NCBI RefSeq assembly: GCF_021129235.1
Contig: NZ_JAJOMA010000007.1
Coordinates: forward strand, 124,001-188,000
Length of the DNA stretch: 64,000 bases
DNA from: Kineosporia mesophila
Lineage (GTDB): Bacteria; Actinomycetota; Actinomycetes; Actinomycetales; Kineosporiaceae
Direction: 5' to 3'
This document shows, one piece after another, positions 54,448 to 63,352 of this stretch; the first letter of the stretch is position 1; every line of letters begins with the position of its first letter. The notes beneath the pieces were generated by a model. That model saw nothing but the letters and a program-made list of their open reading frames with translations. It searched no databases and was not told where the DNA came from. Made by a program: the position numbers and the translations under genes.

Positions 54448-55848
54448 CTACGCGGCGCCGTTCTCGGCGGTCTGGGCCTGCTCGGCCTCGGTCGCGAGCT
54501 TCTCGCGGTGCAGGGCCATCCGCGCCACGACCTGCTGGTCGGTGACGGCGCGCTCGGACCGGCCGCGGCCGATGAAGGTGACCGTCCAGTGCAATAGCGT
54601 GGTGACGCGGTTCTTGAACCCGATCAGGTACACGATGTGCACACCCAGCCACGCCAGCCAGGCGAAGAACCCGGAGAGCTGGATGCGGTCGTTGATCTTG
54701 GCCACCGCGTGGAAGCGGGAGACGGTGGCCATGCTGCCCTTGTCGAAGTACTCGAACGCCGGAAGCTTCTCGCCGCCCGGGTGCTTGATCCGGTGCGTGA
54801 TGGTCTTGGCGGCGTACTTGCCCTGCTGCATGGCGACCTGGGCCACGCCGGGGTACCGCTTGAGCGACATCATGTCGCCGATCACGAAGATCTCCGGATG
54901 ACCGGGAAGGGTGCAGTCCTCCTCGACCATGACGCGGCCCGCGCGGTCGGTCTCGGCGCCGGTCTGCTCGGCGAGCTGCTGGCCCAGCGGCGAGGCCTGG
55001 ACACCGGCGGCCCACACCTTGGTGCGCGTCTGGATGCGACGGGGGCTGCCGTCGGGGTCGATGACGTCGACGGCCTCCTCGTCCACGTTCACGACCTTGA
55101 CGTCGAGCTGGACCTCCACACCCATCCGCTCGAGCTGGGCCTGGGCCTTCTTGCCGAGCTTCTCGCCGAACGGCGGCAGCACGGCCGGGGCGGCGTCGAG
55201 CAGCAGCACGCGCGCCTTGGTCGGGTCGATGCGACGGAAGTCCCGCTTCAGCGTGCTGTGGGCCAGCTCGGCGATCTGGCCGGCCATCTCCACACCGGTG
55301 GGGCCCGCGCCGACCACGACGAAGGTCAGCCACTGCTGGATCTCTTCCGGGTCTTGCAGCACCTCGGCCATCTCGAAGGCGCCGAAGATCCGGCCGCGCA
55401 GTTCGAGGGCGTCGTCGATGCTCTTCATGCCCGGGGCGAACTCGGAGAAGTGATCGTTCCCGAAGTACGACTGACCGGCGCCGGCGGCCACGACGAGCGT
55501 GTCGTACGAGGTCACCGCCTCGCCGACCGGCGACTGGGAGGTGACGGTCTTCGCCTCCACGTCGATCTGCGTCACGTCACCGAGCATGACCCGGGCGTTT
55601 TTCTGCCCGCGCAGGATCTCCCGGGTGGCCGGGGCGATCTCGCCCTGGGACAGCACGCCGGTCGCCACTTGGTAGAGCAGCGGCTGGAAGAGATGGTGCG
55701 AGGTCTTGGCGATGATCGTGACGTCGACACCGGTGTGGGCCAGCTTGCGGGCGGCGAACAGGCCACCGAAACCGGAACCGATGATGACGACCCGCTCGCG
55801 GGCCGGCTTGGCGGCAGCGTCGCGGGGCTGTGCAGGCTGGTTCGACAT
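54448..55848 (-). CDS. ndh: type II NADH dehydrogenase (NDH-2)
   Basis: 466 residues from ATG 55846-55848. FAD fold RVVIIGSGFGGLFAARKLAHTGVDVTI, NADH fold TFVVVGAGPTGVEMAGQIAEL, and the quinone-site region HPEIFVIGDMM...VAQVAMQQGKYAAKTI. A C-terminal segment (FFAWLAWLGVHIVYLIGFKNRVTTLLHWTVTFIG) anchors it to the membrane. It passes electrons from NADH to menaquinone without pumping protons. Confidence 0.92.
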   Translation of the reverse strand: MSNQPAQPRDAAAKPARERVVIIGSGFGGLFAARKLAHTGVDVTIIAKTSHHLFQPLLYQVATGVLSQGEIAPATREILRGQKNARVMLGDVTQIDVEAKTVTSQSPVGEAVTSYDTLVVAAGAGQSYFGNDHFSEFAPGMKSIDDALELRGRIFGAFEMAEVLQDPEEIQQWLTFVVVGAGPTGVEMAGQIAELAHSTLKRDFRRIDPTKARVLLLDAAPAVLPPFGEKLGKKAQAQLERMGVEVQLDVKVVNVDEEAVDVIDPDGSPRRIQTRTKVWAAGVQASPLGQQLAEQTGAETDRAGRVMVEEDCTLPGHPEIFVIGDMMSLKRYPGVAQVAMQQGKYAAKTITHRIKHPGGEKLPAFEYFDKGSMATVSRFHAVAKINDRIQLSGFFAWLAWLGVHIVYLIGFKNRVTTLLHWTVTFIGRGRSERAVTDQQVVARMALHREKLATEAEQAQTAENGAA

Positions 55849-56578
55849 CGTGTCTTTTTCCACTCCCGAAGGTCTTGCCACGTGCGCTCAGTCTTGCATT
55901 GGCATCATCTGGAACAGCCAGCGGCACGGGTTTGTGCCGCCCTGCCCGATTCGCCCGGCAGACGTGCGCACCATCACGTCGTCGCTGTTCACGGCCGGTT
56001 TGGCGACATCGTCGTCGCCTCGCCGACTGCCCCTGTGGGCTGTTGGTCGGCGGGTCTCGGCATCGAGTTGAGCCCTCGGCGACGGACCTCTGTGTCCTGC
56101 GCCACTTCCGGCGACCGCTCGGCGCACGGAATTACCGTGCATCTTGCGGGTCGATCCGGACGGGGTCGCGACGTCCAGTTGGTACCGCCGGCGGTGAGCG
56201 CCGTTCGTCGCTGGTCGGGTCACCGCGGCATGGACCGGTGGGTGGTGGCCGACCGGGCGGGCTGCGGTGTGACGCGGTCGGTCAGCATCGTCCAGCGCGT
56301 CGGGAAGACCAGCGTATCCGGGCAGACGTCGGGTCTCACCAGGGGGTGTACCGAAGTCGCACCGAATGGTAGGGCCGGACGGCCCGGAAGGAGTGAAGTG
56401 AGGAAAGGACTCCCGGGGCGATCACGGGAAGAAGTTTGGTGGGCGCGGGGTGAACGGGAGGGACTCGTTCATCCCCGCGCCATGCCGTAACAATACGAGT
56501 GACCGACGAGTAAATGCAAGGATTGCAAACTCATTTTGCGCTTGTCCGGCGAAACACCTGACCGAAAGGATGAGGTCC
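55849..56578. other. 730-bp gap without a supported gene
   Basis: The stretch between ndh and the XRE gene, which diverge, contains several open frames but none with family signatures, codon bias or a good ribosome site; the longest are Arg/Ser-rich shadow-like products. The 120 bp before the XRE gene are less GC-rich than the surroundings. I see no hairpin or repeat of note. Confidence 0.6.
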
Positions 56579-57424
56579 ATGGCCCCGCGCACGCCGCCGA
56601 CCGTCCGCATGCGCAGACTCGCGAGTGAATTGCGCAGGCTGCGGGGCGCAGCCGGCATGAGCCGCGAGGACGTCGCCGGGCGCACCGACATCAATGTCGC
56701 CACCCTGTACCGGCTCGAGACCGCCAAGGGGCGCCCGCAACGCCGCACCCTGACCAGCCTGCTGGAGCTCTACCAGGTTGCCCCGGAAGAGCGGGACGCA
56801 TTGTTCGCCCTGCTCAAGGCCGCCGGGGAGAAAGGCTGGGTGCAGCCGTACGCCGGGTCGATCCCGGAGGAGTACAGCATGTACATCCAGCTTGAGTCGG
56901 AGGCCGCCTCGGTGCGGAACTACGAGTCACTGCTGGTTCCCGGCCTGTTGCAGACCGCGGGCTACATCGTGGCCAGTTCGGCCGGGCAGATGCCGCTGAT
57001 GCCGGTTGACCAGATCGACCTGCAGGCCAAGATCCGGGTCGGGCGTCAAGACTTGTTAACGCGTAGTAATCCCCTGGCGTTGTGGGCCATTGTCGACGAA
57101 GCCGTGTTGCATCGGGTGGTCGGAGGGCCTGATGTGATGCGTGATCAATTTGAACACCTACTGTCGATGATGGAATTGCCGAACGTGACTTTCCAGGTCG
57201 TGCCATTCTCGGCCGGTTCCCACGTCGGCATGCTGGGTTCCTTCTCGCTGCTCGACTTCCCCGATCCCGATCCCACCGTCGCCTGCGTCGAAACCATGGC
57301 GGGGAGCATGTTTCGGGAGACGGAGGACGAGGTCCGGGCCTGTACTGTGGCCTTCGACCATTTGCGGGCCACGGCCGCATCACCTGCCGCATCAGCGCGC
57401 ATGGTGAGCGACCGACTGCGATGA
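56579..57424 (+). CDS. XRE/DUF5753 regulator
   Basis: 281 residues from ATG 56579 (AGGATGAGG upstream). N-terminal helix-turn-helix (RRLASELRRLRGAAGMSREDVAGRTDINVATLYRLETAKGRPQRRTLTSLLELY) and a DUF5753 domain (about 100-275: YESLLVPGLLQTAGYI, LWAIVDEAVLHRVVGG, FQVVPFSAGSHVGMLGSFSLLDF). These proteins are numerous in Streptomyces and relatives and usually pair with a small DUF397 protein, as here; BldB/WhiJ-like pairs affect development. Confidence 0.9.
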   Translation: MAPRTPPTVRMRRLASELRRLRGAAGMSREDVAGRTDINVATLYRLETAKGRPQRRTLTSLLELYQVAPEERDALFALLKAAGEKGWVQPYAGSIPEEYSMYIQLESEAASVRNYESLLVPGLLQTAGYIVASSAGQMPLMPVDQIDLQAKIRVGRQDLLTRSNPLALWAIVDEAVLHRVVGGPDVMRDQFEHLLSMMELPNVTFQVVPFSAGSHVGMLGSFSLLDFPDPDPTVACVETMAGSMFRETEDEVRACTVAFDHLRATAASPAASARMVSDRLR

Positions 57425-57440
57425 AGGACGGAACAGGGCA

Positions 57441-57650
57441 ATGCGAACTGACGAGCTGGCCGATGTCGTCTGGATCAAGTCCAGCCGCTCCGGTGTGAAT
57501 GGGAATTGCGTGGAAGTCGCATTCCTGGGTGAAGGTCGTGTAGCTCTGCGTGACAGCAAAGACCCCGAGGGGCCTGTGCTGCGTTTTACCCGGGGCGAAT
57601 GGTCGGCATTCGTCGACGGCGTTTCCGAGGGTGAGCTCCGCACCCCGTAG
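57441..57650 (+). CDS. DUF397 protein
   Basis: 69 residues. VVWIKSSRSGVNGNCVEVAFLGEGRVALRDSKDPEGPVLRFTRGEWSAFVDGV is the full DUF397 domain. It follows the XRE gene by 16 bp and presumably binds or antagonises it. Confidence 0.92.
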   Translation: MRTDELADVVWIKSSRSGVNGNCVEVAFLGEGRVALRDSKDPEGPVLRFTRGEWSAFVDGVSEGELRTP

Positions 57651-57658
57651 AACTTGAA

Positions 57659-57708
57659 CGAACGTCGAGGGGCCCGGCACAGGTCTGTGCCGGGCCCCTC
57701 GACGTTCG
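57659..57708. terminator. bidirectional hairpin terminator
   Basis: A 50-bp perfect hairpin with 24-bp arms that contain CGTCGAGGGGCCCGGCACAG and its complement, loop GT, between the convergent DUF397 and GMC genes. Confidence 0.88.
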
Positions 57709-57709
57709 T

Positions 57710-59377
57710 CTATCGCAGGGTGGGCAGTTCCTTCACCAGATGCGCACCCAGGCGCAGGGAGAGGGCCACGATCGTCAGCGTGGGGTTCACCGATCCGCCC
57801 GTCGGGAACACCGAGCTGCCGGCCACGAACAGGTTGGCCGTGCCGTGCACCCGGGCGTTGACGTCGACCACGCCGGTGCCCGGGTCGGCCGACATCCGCA
57901 CGCCACCCAGGTGGTGGTGGTTGCCGCCGATCATCCGCGGGTGGCCGCTGTCCCAGTCGGTCTGCACGAAGTCGCCCAGCCCGGCCGCGGCGAAGGCCTC
58001 GCCGTAGAGGTCGCGGGAGCGGGTGATGCGCTCCCGGTCCGACCGGCTCCAGTTCCAGTGCAGCACCGGCAGCGGGCGGCCGAACCGGTCGGGGGCGCTG
58101 CGGTCCAGCACCACGCGGTTGTCCGGGTCGGGCGACTGCTCGGTCTGGTGCAGGATCTCGAAGACCCGGAACCGGCCCACGTCGGGCTGCCGGGACCAGC
58201 CGGAGTGGTCCAGGCCGGGCTGGTCGGCCATCGCCTTGCGGGCGGTCAGCAGATGGGTCGCGCCCAGGGCGATGCGGGCGCCCAGCGCCGCCTGGTGCAC
58301 CAGTCCCGAGCCGCGGCCGGAGGGGCTGCGGATCTCGGTGTAGGCCTGGACGGCGCTGCCCGCGAGTGCGTCGTGCCGGGGCAGGAACAGGCAACTGGTG
58401 GAGAGCAGCCCTTCCTGGCGCATCCGCTCGGCTGCGACGGAGAGCTTGGCCATCACCTTGGTCGAGCCCTGCCAGTGCGCGTCGTAGAGCTTCAGGCGCT
58501 CGGCCAGGGACACCCCGGACCGGGCGACCAGCATGCCGCCGCGCACCAGCGGGTGCTCCATCCAGTAGCGGCCGACCTGGTCCTTGGCGTTGCCCAGGCC
58601 GCCGGTGACGCGGTCGTCGGACATCAGCAGCAGCCGGGCCGTCTCGATGCCCCCGGCCGCCAGCACGACCGCGCGGGCGCGGACGGTGCCGCCGGCGCCG
58701 GTGGAGCGGGCGAAGTGGACACCGGTCACGGTGGTGCCCTCGGCGTCCACCTCCAGCCGGGTCACGTTGGCGTCGGTGAGCATGAGCACCCCGATCGCGG
58801 AGCGCAGCGCCCCCGCGGCCCGGTTCACCCAGGCCGAGGCCGGGGCGAACTGGAACATCTGGGTCTCGACCAGCGACGGGTCGAGTTCCAGGGGCTGGGC
58901 CTGCGGGGTGCTCCAGGAGTTCGGGTGGTAGGCGAACTCGCCCAGGCCGGCGATGCGCTGGGCCTTGGCGTACCAGGGGTCCAGGTCGGAGCGGGTGAGC
59001 GGCCAGCCCGAGTGCGGCACGGCCTCGCGCTGCTCGAAGTCGATCGCGTCCATCGGCGCGTACCGGCAGCCGCGCTCCCCGGCCTCGGGGTCGGCGTCCA
59101 CGTTGGACATCCGGTAGCTCCACTGGCCGGCGGTGCCGCCGATGCCGGAGCCGCGGGTCTCGGTGACGCTGCCCTGCGGGTAGAGGTCGTCGCCCTCGGC
59201 GCTCACATCGGTCAGCAGACGCCAGGTGGCCTCGGCGCCGCCCTCGAGCAGCACGACGCGCACCCCCGAGCCGGCGAGCACCGTCGCGACCGAGAGCCCG
59301 GCCGGGCCGGCCCCGACGATGCAGACGTCGGCCTCGATCGCGGCGTCGTCCGGTGTATCGGTGGACGCGTCGCTCAC
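57710..59377 (-). CDS. GMC-type FAD oxidoreductase in a polysaccharide locus
   Basis: 555 residues from a GTG that overlaps the stop of the glycosyltransferase gene (GTGA). FAD fold VCIVGAGPAGLSVATVLAGSGVRVVLLEGG, GGIETARLLL, and the C-terminal active-site HHHLGGVRMSADPGTGVVDVNARVHGTANLFVAGSSVFPTGGSVNPTLTI. The family oxidises sugars, polyols or alcohols. Being coupled to a glycosyltransferase, it may modify a glycan or its lipid-linked precursor. The substrate is not known. Confidence 0.85.
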   Translation of the reverse strand: MSDASTDTPDDAAIEADVCIVGAGPAGLSVATVLAGSGVRVVLLEGGAEATWRLLTDVSAEGDDLYPQGSVTETRGSGIGGTAGQWSYRMSNVDADPEAGERGCRYAPMDAIDFEQREAVPHSGWPLTRSDLDPWYAKAQRIAGLGEFAYHPNSWSTPQAQPLELDPSLVETQMFQFAPASAWVNRAAGALRSAIGVLMLTDANVTRLEVDAEGTTVTGVHFARSTGAGGTVRARAVVLAAGGIETARLLLMSDDRVTGGLGNAKDQVGRYWMEHPLVRGGMLVARSGVSLAERLKLYDAHWQGSTKVMAKLSVAAERMRQEGLLSTSCLFLPRHDALAGSAVQAYTEIRSPSGRGSGLVHQAALGARIALGATHLLTARKAMADQPGLDHSGWSRQPDVGRFRVFEILHQTEQSPDPDNRVVLDRSAPDRFGRPLPVLHWNWSRSDRERITRSRDLYGEAFAAAGLGDFVQTDWDSGHPRMIGGNHHHLGGVRMSADPGTGVVDVNARVHGTANLFVAGSSVFPTGGSVNPTLTIVALSLRLGAHLVKELPTLR

Positions 59378-60345
59378 GCGAGCGCCCCCGGACCCCCGGA
59401 CGTGTTGCCGTCCAGGGAGAGGCGGTTGTGCAGGGCACTGCCCTTGCCCCATCCGACGGCCTGTTTGATCATCCGCAGGGCGTTCGGCGGGATGGTGCGG
59501 TTGGCCAGCACGGTCAGGCGCATGCGCCGGTCCGCCTCGGCCACGATCGCGGCCAGTTCGGCGCGCAGTTCGGGGGAGATGTCGGCGCGCTGCACGAAGC
59601 GGCCGTGCGCCTGGAGGGTGGCGTTGGCGTGCTGCGCGGTCATCTGGTGCTGGCCGCCGTTGACCTGCACCAGCTGGAAGCCGGAGCTGGCCGAGCCGCC
59701 GTGCACCATGTAGCCGGACAGCGGCGCGGCCAGGAAGCCGACGTCGGAGCGGCTGGCGATGCGGCACCACAGGGCGATGTCGGCATACGGGCCGTCGGAG
59801 CTGTCGAAGCGCTCACCGGCGACCATCGAGCTGCGCGTCATGACCGAGGAGACGCAGACGATGCCGCCGACGGCCAGGGAGCGCCGCAGGAAGGTCAGGC
59901 CGGTCTCCAGGGTGTCGCGCTCCAGCCGGGACCAGTTCTGGGTCTCACCGACAGGTGCGGGGCCGTCGTCCAGGTGCCGGAACGCGGAGTGCACCAGTCC
60001 CGCGGACGGGTGGGCGTCGAGGAAGGCGACCTTGGCCTCGAGGTTGCCCGGGAGCATGCTGTCGTCGTCCGGCAGCATCACCCGGTAGCGGCCGGTGCCC
60101 AGCGCGAGACAGCGCGAGAGGTTGCCGAACAGGCCGATGTTCGAGGGCAGCCGGTCGTAACGGACGCGGGGGTCGCCGATCGAGCGGACGTAGTCCTGCG
60201 TGTCGTCGGTGGAGGCGTTGTCCGAGACGATGATCTCGACGTCCTCGAACGACTGTTCGAGCACACTCCCCAGACTCCGGCTCAGCAGCTCACGCCGGTT
60301 GAACGTGGGGATGCAGACGGTGACCGCGGGCTGGGCCAGAGTCAT
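59374..60345 (-). CDS. family 2 glycosyltransferase
   Basis: 323 residues. GT-A fold start VTVCIPTFNRRELLSRSLGSVLEQSFEDVEIIVSDNASTDDT, DxD-type motif VMLPDDDSM, and a C-terminal helical region without membrane segments. It transfers a sugar from a nucleotide donor to a glycan or lipid acceptor. It leads the two-gene unit with the GMC oxidoreductase. Confidence 0.86.
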   Translation of the reverse strand: MTLAQPAVTVCIPTFNRRELLSRSLGSVLEQSFEDVEIIVSDNASTDDTQDYVRSIGDPRVRYDRLPSNIGLFGNLSRCLALGTGRYRVMLPDDDSMLPGNLEAKVAFLDAHPSAGLVHSAFRHLDDGPAPVGETQNWSRLERDTLETGLTFLRRSLAVGGIVCVSSVMTRSSMVAGERFDSSDGPYADIALWCRIASRSDVGFLAAPLSGYMVHGGSASSGFQLVQVNGGQHQMTAQHANATLQAHGRFVQRADISPELRAELAAIVAEADRRMRLTVLANRTIPPNALRMIKQAVGWGKGSALHNRLSLDGNTSGGPGALA

Positions 60346-60621
60346 GACGTGCCGTCCTCAGGGACCATGCGCTTGATCCTGTCTTGATCGTTCGTTTGAC
60401 AGTTGGAGAATAGACCGCACTTGTTTCGGGCACAGTGACCCGTTCGGGGTGGCCTTGCCGTGGAGTTCGTCACCCCTCGGCGGACCAGGACTTTAGTCCG
60501 GCGTCCGGCTCAGGAGAAGGGTTCTGGGAGAGCAGCTCGACCACCGGCGCCGGGGCACCCGGCAACAGGAAGACCGGACTCGGGGGCCACATCCGGTCTC
60601 AGCAGTCGTTAGGGTCTGGGG

Positions 60622-61800
60622 GTGCCCACGACTGACGTTCCCGCGCCCGGCTCCGCCGGCACCCCCCGCTGTCTGCTGGTGACCAAGGAGTTCTCCACGG
60701 TCCCGACCTCGGGCGGCACCCTGCGCACCCTGGCCCTGCTGGAGACCCTCGCGACCCGGTACGACACCACCGTGGTCAGCCCGGAGGGCGTCGTGGCGAA
60801 GGGGCCGGGCCGACCGCTCGAAGAGCACCCGGGCCGCGCGTCGGGCGGTGACGCGCTGCGTCAGCTGCGCACCACCTGGCGGTACAAGTCGCTCAGCGGT
60901 ATCCGCACCGGTGGCTCGAAGCTGCTCGACAACCTGTGGAACGCCGCCGAGGGCCGGTACGACGTCGGCATCATCGACCACACCGCGCTGGCCGGCCTGA
61001 CCGACGAGGTGGCCTCCGGCTGCGACCAGGTCGTGGTCAGCATGCACAACATCGAGTCCGACCTGATGAATCAGCGCGCCCAGCTGGCCATCTCGGCCAA
61101 GTCCCGGCTCGCGATGAACGCCGAGGTGCGGCTGCTGCGTCACCTCGAGGCGCACGTGGCCGACCACTACCCGGTCGTGGTCTGCACCGAGGCCGACTCC
61201 CGGGCGCTGAACGCCAAGCGTGGCGGGATCGTCTGCAAGAACGGCATCTTCGCCGGACAGGTGACCCCCTCGGGCAAGCGCCCGCCGAACTCGATGGTCT
61301 TCTCCGGCGCCCTGGACTGGGAGCCGAACATCGACGGCATCGTCTGGTTCTCGGAGAAGGTGTGGCCGCTGATCCGGGCCCAGATGCCTGACGCCACGGT
61401 CACGATCGCCGGCCGTAACCCCGGCCAGGCGGTCACCGCGGCCTGTGCGCCCGAGGGCATCACGCTGCTGGCCAACCCGCCGGTGATGGCTCCCGTGCTC
61501 GACGCGCACGTGATGGGCATCGTGCCGCTGCTGGCCGGCGGTGGCTCGCGGATCAAGATCCTGGAGTACCTGGCCGCGGGCATCGACATCGTCTCGACCG
61601 ACGTCGGCGCCTCGGGCCTCGAGGACATCCCCTCCGAGCTGGTCGAGCGCCTGGCCATCGACCCCCAGCTGTTCGCGGACATCGTGGTGGCCCGCCTGCG
61701 CGCCCCCCGTGACACCTCGGCCCAGGCCCAGGACTGGGTCCGCAAGCACTACTCGTGGGACGTCACCCTCCAGCCCCTCCTGGACTTCCTGGCCCGCTGA
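60622..61800 (+). CDS. family 4-type (GT-B) glycosyltransferase
   Basis: 392 residues from GTG 60622. The N-terminal domain starts CLLVTKEFSTVPTSGGTLRTLALLETLATRY; the C-terminal donor domain has VFSGALDWEPNIDGIVWF, TVTIAGRNPG and GIVPLLAGGGSRIKILEYLAAGIDIVSTDVGASGL with the E-x7-E-like donor motif. It is divergent to the family 2 enzyme across 276 bp (60346-60621) that hold no other gene. Confidence 0.84.
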   Translation: MPTTDVPAPGSAGTPRCLLVTKEFSTVPTSGGTLRTLALLETLATRYDTTVVSPEGVVAKGPGRPLEEHPGRASGGDALRQLRTTWRYKSLSGIRTGGSKLLDNLWNAAEGRYDVGIIDHTALAGLTDEVASGCDQVVVSMHNIESDLMNQRAQLAISAKSRLAMNAEVRLLRHLEAHVADHYPVVVCTEADSRALNAKRGGIVCKNGIFAGQVTPSGKRPPNSMVFSGALDWEPNIDGIVWFSEKVWPLIRAQMPDATVTIAGRNPGQAVTAACAPEGITLLANPPVMAPVLDAHVMGIVPLLAGGGSRIKILEYLAAGIDIVSTDVGASGLEDIPSELVERLAIDPQLFADIVVARLRAPRDTSAQAQDWVRKHYSWDVTLQPLLDFLAR

Positions 61801-61864
61801 CCCCCTCTTTCTGTTCACGGACGAAGGGCCTGAGGGCACCGGGGCCGTACTCCAGCCGTCCCGG

Positions 61865-61912
61865 CCACGACGAAGGGCGCCTCCCCGGTGGGGAAGGCGC
61901 CCTTCATCGTGG
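61865..61912. terminator. bidirectional hairpin terminator
   Basis: Arms CCACGACGAAGGGCGCC and GGCGCCCTTCATCGTGG (one mismatch) with a C/G inner stem, between two convergent glycosyltransferase genes. Confidence 0.85.
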
Positions 61913-61921
61913 TGCGAGGTC

Positions 61922-62875
61922 TCAGCCGGCCTGACGCAGCCGGTTGTCGGACGGGCTGGCCGTGGCCGGCAGCGCGGGCAGGGGCGGCAGCGCGTCGTCC
62001 TGGTAGGCGCGGTGGCCGACGTGCCAGCCGACGGCCCACAGCAGGGCGCCGGGCGTCGGGTTCTCCCGCATCAGCTTCAGCGCGGAGGCGACGGGGCTGG
62101 AGGGCTGATGCGACTCGGCCACCTGCGAGGCCTTGATCACCGCGATGGACGTGGTGACGGCCGTGACGCTGGCGATCGGCTTGTTGCCGTAGCGGCGCTC
62201 GAGCAGGGCCGCGGCGTGGCCGTACGACCAGCCCTGGCGCCACATCTTGCTGAACGAGGTCCGCAGCCGCACGTGCATCACGACGTCGGGGCCGAAGATC
62301 AGGGGAGTGCCGGAGAGCTGCACACGCCAGCACAGGTCGGTGTCTTCCAGAGTGCCGACGGCCTGGTCGAAGCCGCCGACGGTCAGGAAGGTCTCCCGCT
62401 TGATGCCCATGTTGCCGGCGCCGGCGTGCGGCAGGCCCGGGCCGAAGGGGGACTCCTGGAGTCCGGTGTTCTGCTGCAGCGGGCGCGAGCGCCAGACCCG
62501 CTCGGAGTTGAGCTTGCGCGACTCGAAACGGCCGGCCACGAAGGGGTTGCGCTCCAGCGCGGCCATCATCTGGATCAGCCAGTCGTCGGCCACCTCGTCG
62601 TCGGCGTCGCAGAAGGCGAGGAAGTCAGCCTTCGATGCGTGGGCGGCCACGTTGCGGGCGTGGCCGGCGCCGGGCCGGTCGGAGGAGTCGATGATCTGAA
62701 GGTTAAGAACGCTTTCATAACGCTGGGCCACGACGCGTGTATGGTCGGTCGACCCGTTGTCACTGATGATGACGTCCCAGTCGCCGGTGTAACGCTGGCG
62801 GGACAGGGCCTCGAGCTGGATGCCGAGAGTGTCGGCGGCGTTACGGCAGGCGATCACCACGCTCACAGACGGCAT
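61922..62875 (-). CDS. family 2 glycosyltransferase
   Basis: 317 residues. VSVVIACRNAADTLGIQLEALSRQRYTGDWDVIISDNGSTDHT, DDE-type motif AFCDADDEV, and VGGFDQAVGTLEDTDLCWRVQL, which places the catalytic ED/W pair as in rhamnosyl- and galactosyl-type enzymes. It resembles enzymes that build cell-surface polysaccharides. Start ATG 62873-62875. Confidence 0.86.
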   Translation of the reverse strand: MPSVSVVIACRNAADTLGIQLEALSRQRYTGDWDVIISDNGSTDHTRVVAQRYESVLNLQIIDSSDRPGAGHARNVAAHASKADFLAFCDADDEVADDWLIQMMAALERNPFVAGRFESRKLNSERVWRSRPLQQNTGLQESPFGPGLPHAGAGNMGIKRETFLTVGGFDQAVGTLEDTDLCWRVQLSGTPLIFGPDVVMHVRLRTSFSKMWRQGWSYGHAAALLERRYGNKPIASVTAVTTSIAVIKASQVAESHQPSSPVASALKLMRENPTPGALLWAVGWHVGHRAYQDDALPPLPALPATASPSDNRLRQAG

Positions 62876-63352
62876 TTCAGATCAGGCCTCTCCGTAGGCA
62901 ACACATGTGCAACTTACTCTTAAAGACTTGCAGGCACAGCCTAAGGCCAACTGAGAGCGGCCTGAGAGTCTGCCGTCATAGTTAATGCTCCCGATCTGCG
63001 GTTCAAGGGGCGATTGAGCCTGCCTCATCCGTTCGGACGATGTAATCAGCCCTTTAGGTCCTGTTGATGTTCGTTTCCGTAGTTGAACGGCGCCGAACAG
63101 GTGTAACGGAGAGAAACGGGCGTATCTGACGGGACGTAAAGGTAGGCTGGGGCGCCGGAAGCTCCCTGTGGTGATTTCCGGCTGCGCTTCAGCAAGGGGG
63201 CTGGCAGCGCCGATCGAACCGCTCACAGACGTGCCGGTCGATCGTTCGGCGGTCCTGTCCCGGGCCCGTCGACCGCGATCCGAAAGGTGTGCGTGAATGC
63301 CCGGCCGCAGCGGCGCCCCCGAGTCAGGCACCCGCCGATCAGCAGGTGACCC
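62876..63352. other. 477-bp divergent gap without a supported gene
   Basis: Lies between the divergent family 2 glycosyltransferase and the flippase gene. The first 200 bp are clearly less GC-rich than the genes, as expected for a promoter region. I see no strong palindrome, and no reading frame with family signatures. Confidence 0.5.

Noticed and set aside
54637-56490. Plus-strand frame of 617 codons opposite ndh
   Set aside because: No motif; ndh on the other strand is unambiguous, and the last third crosses a gap with no coding character.
56814-59438. Minus-strand frame of 874 codons across the GMC gene and the XRE/DUF397 pair
   Set aside because: Arg/Gly/Pro-rich shadow that runs through a perfect terminator and three genes with recognised domains.
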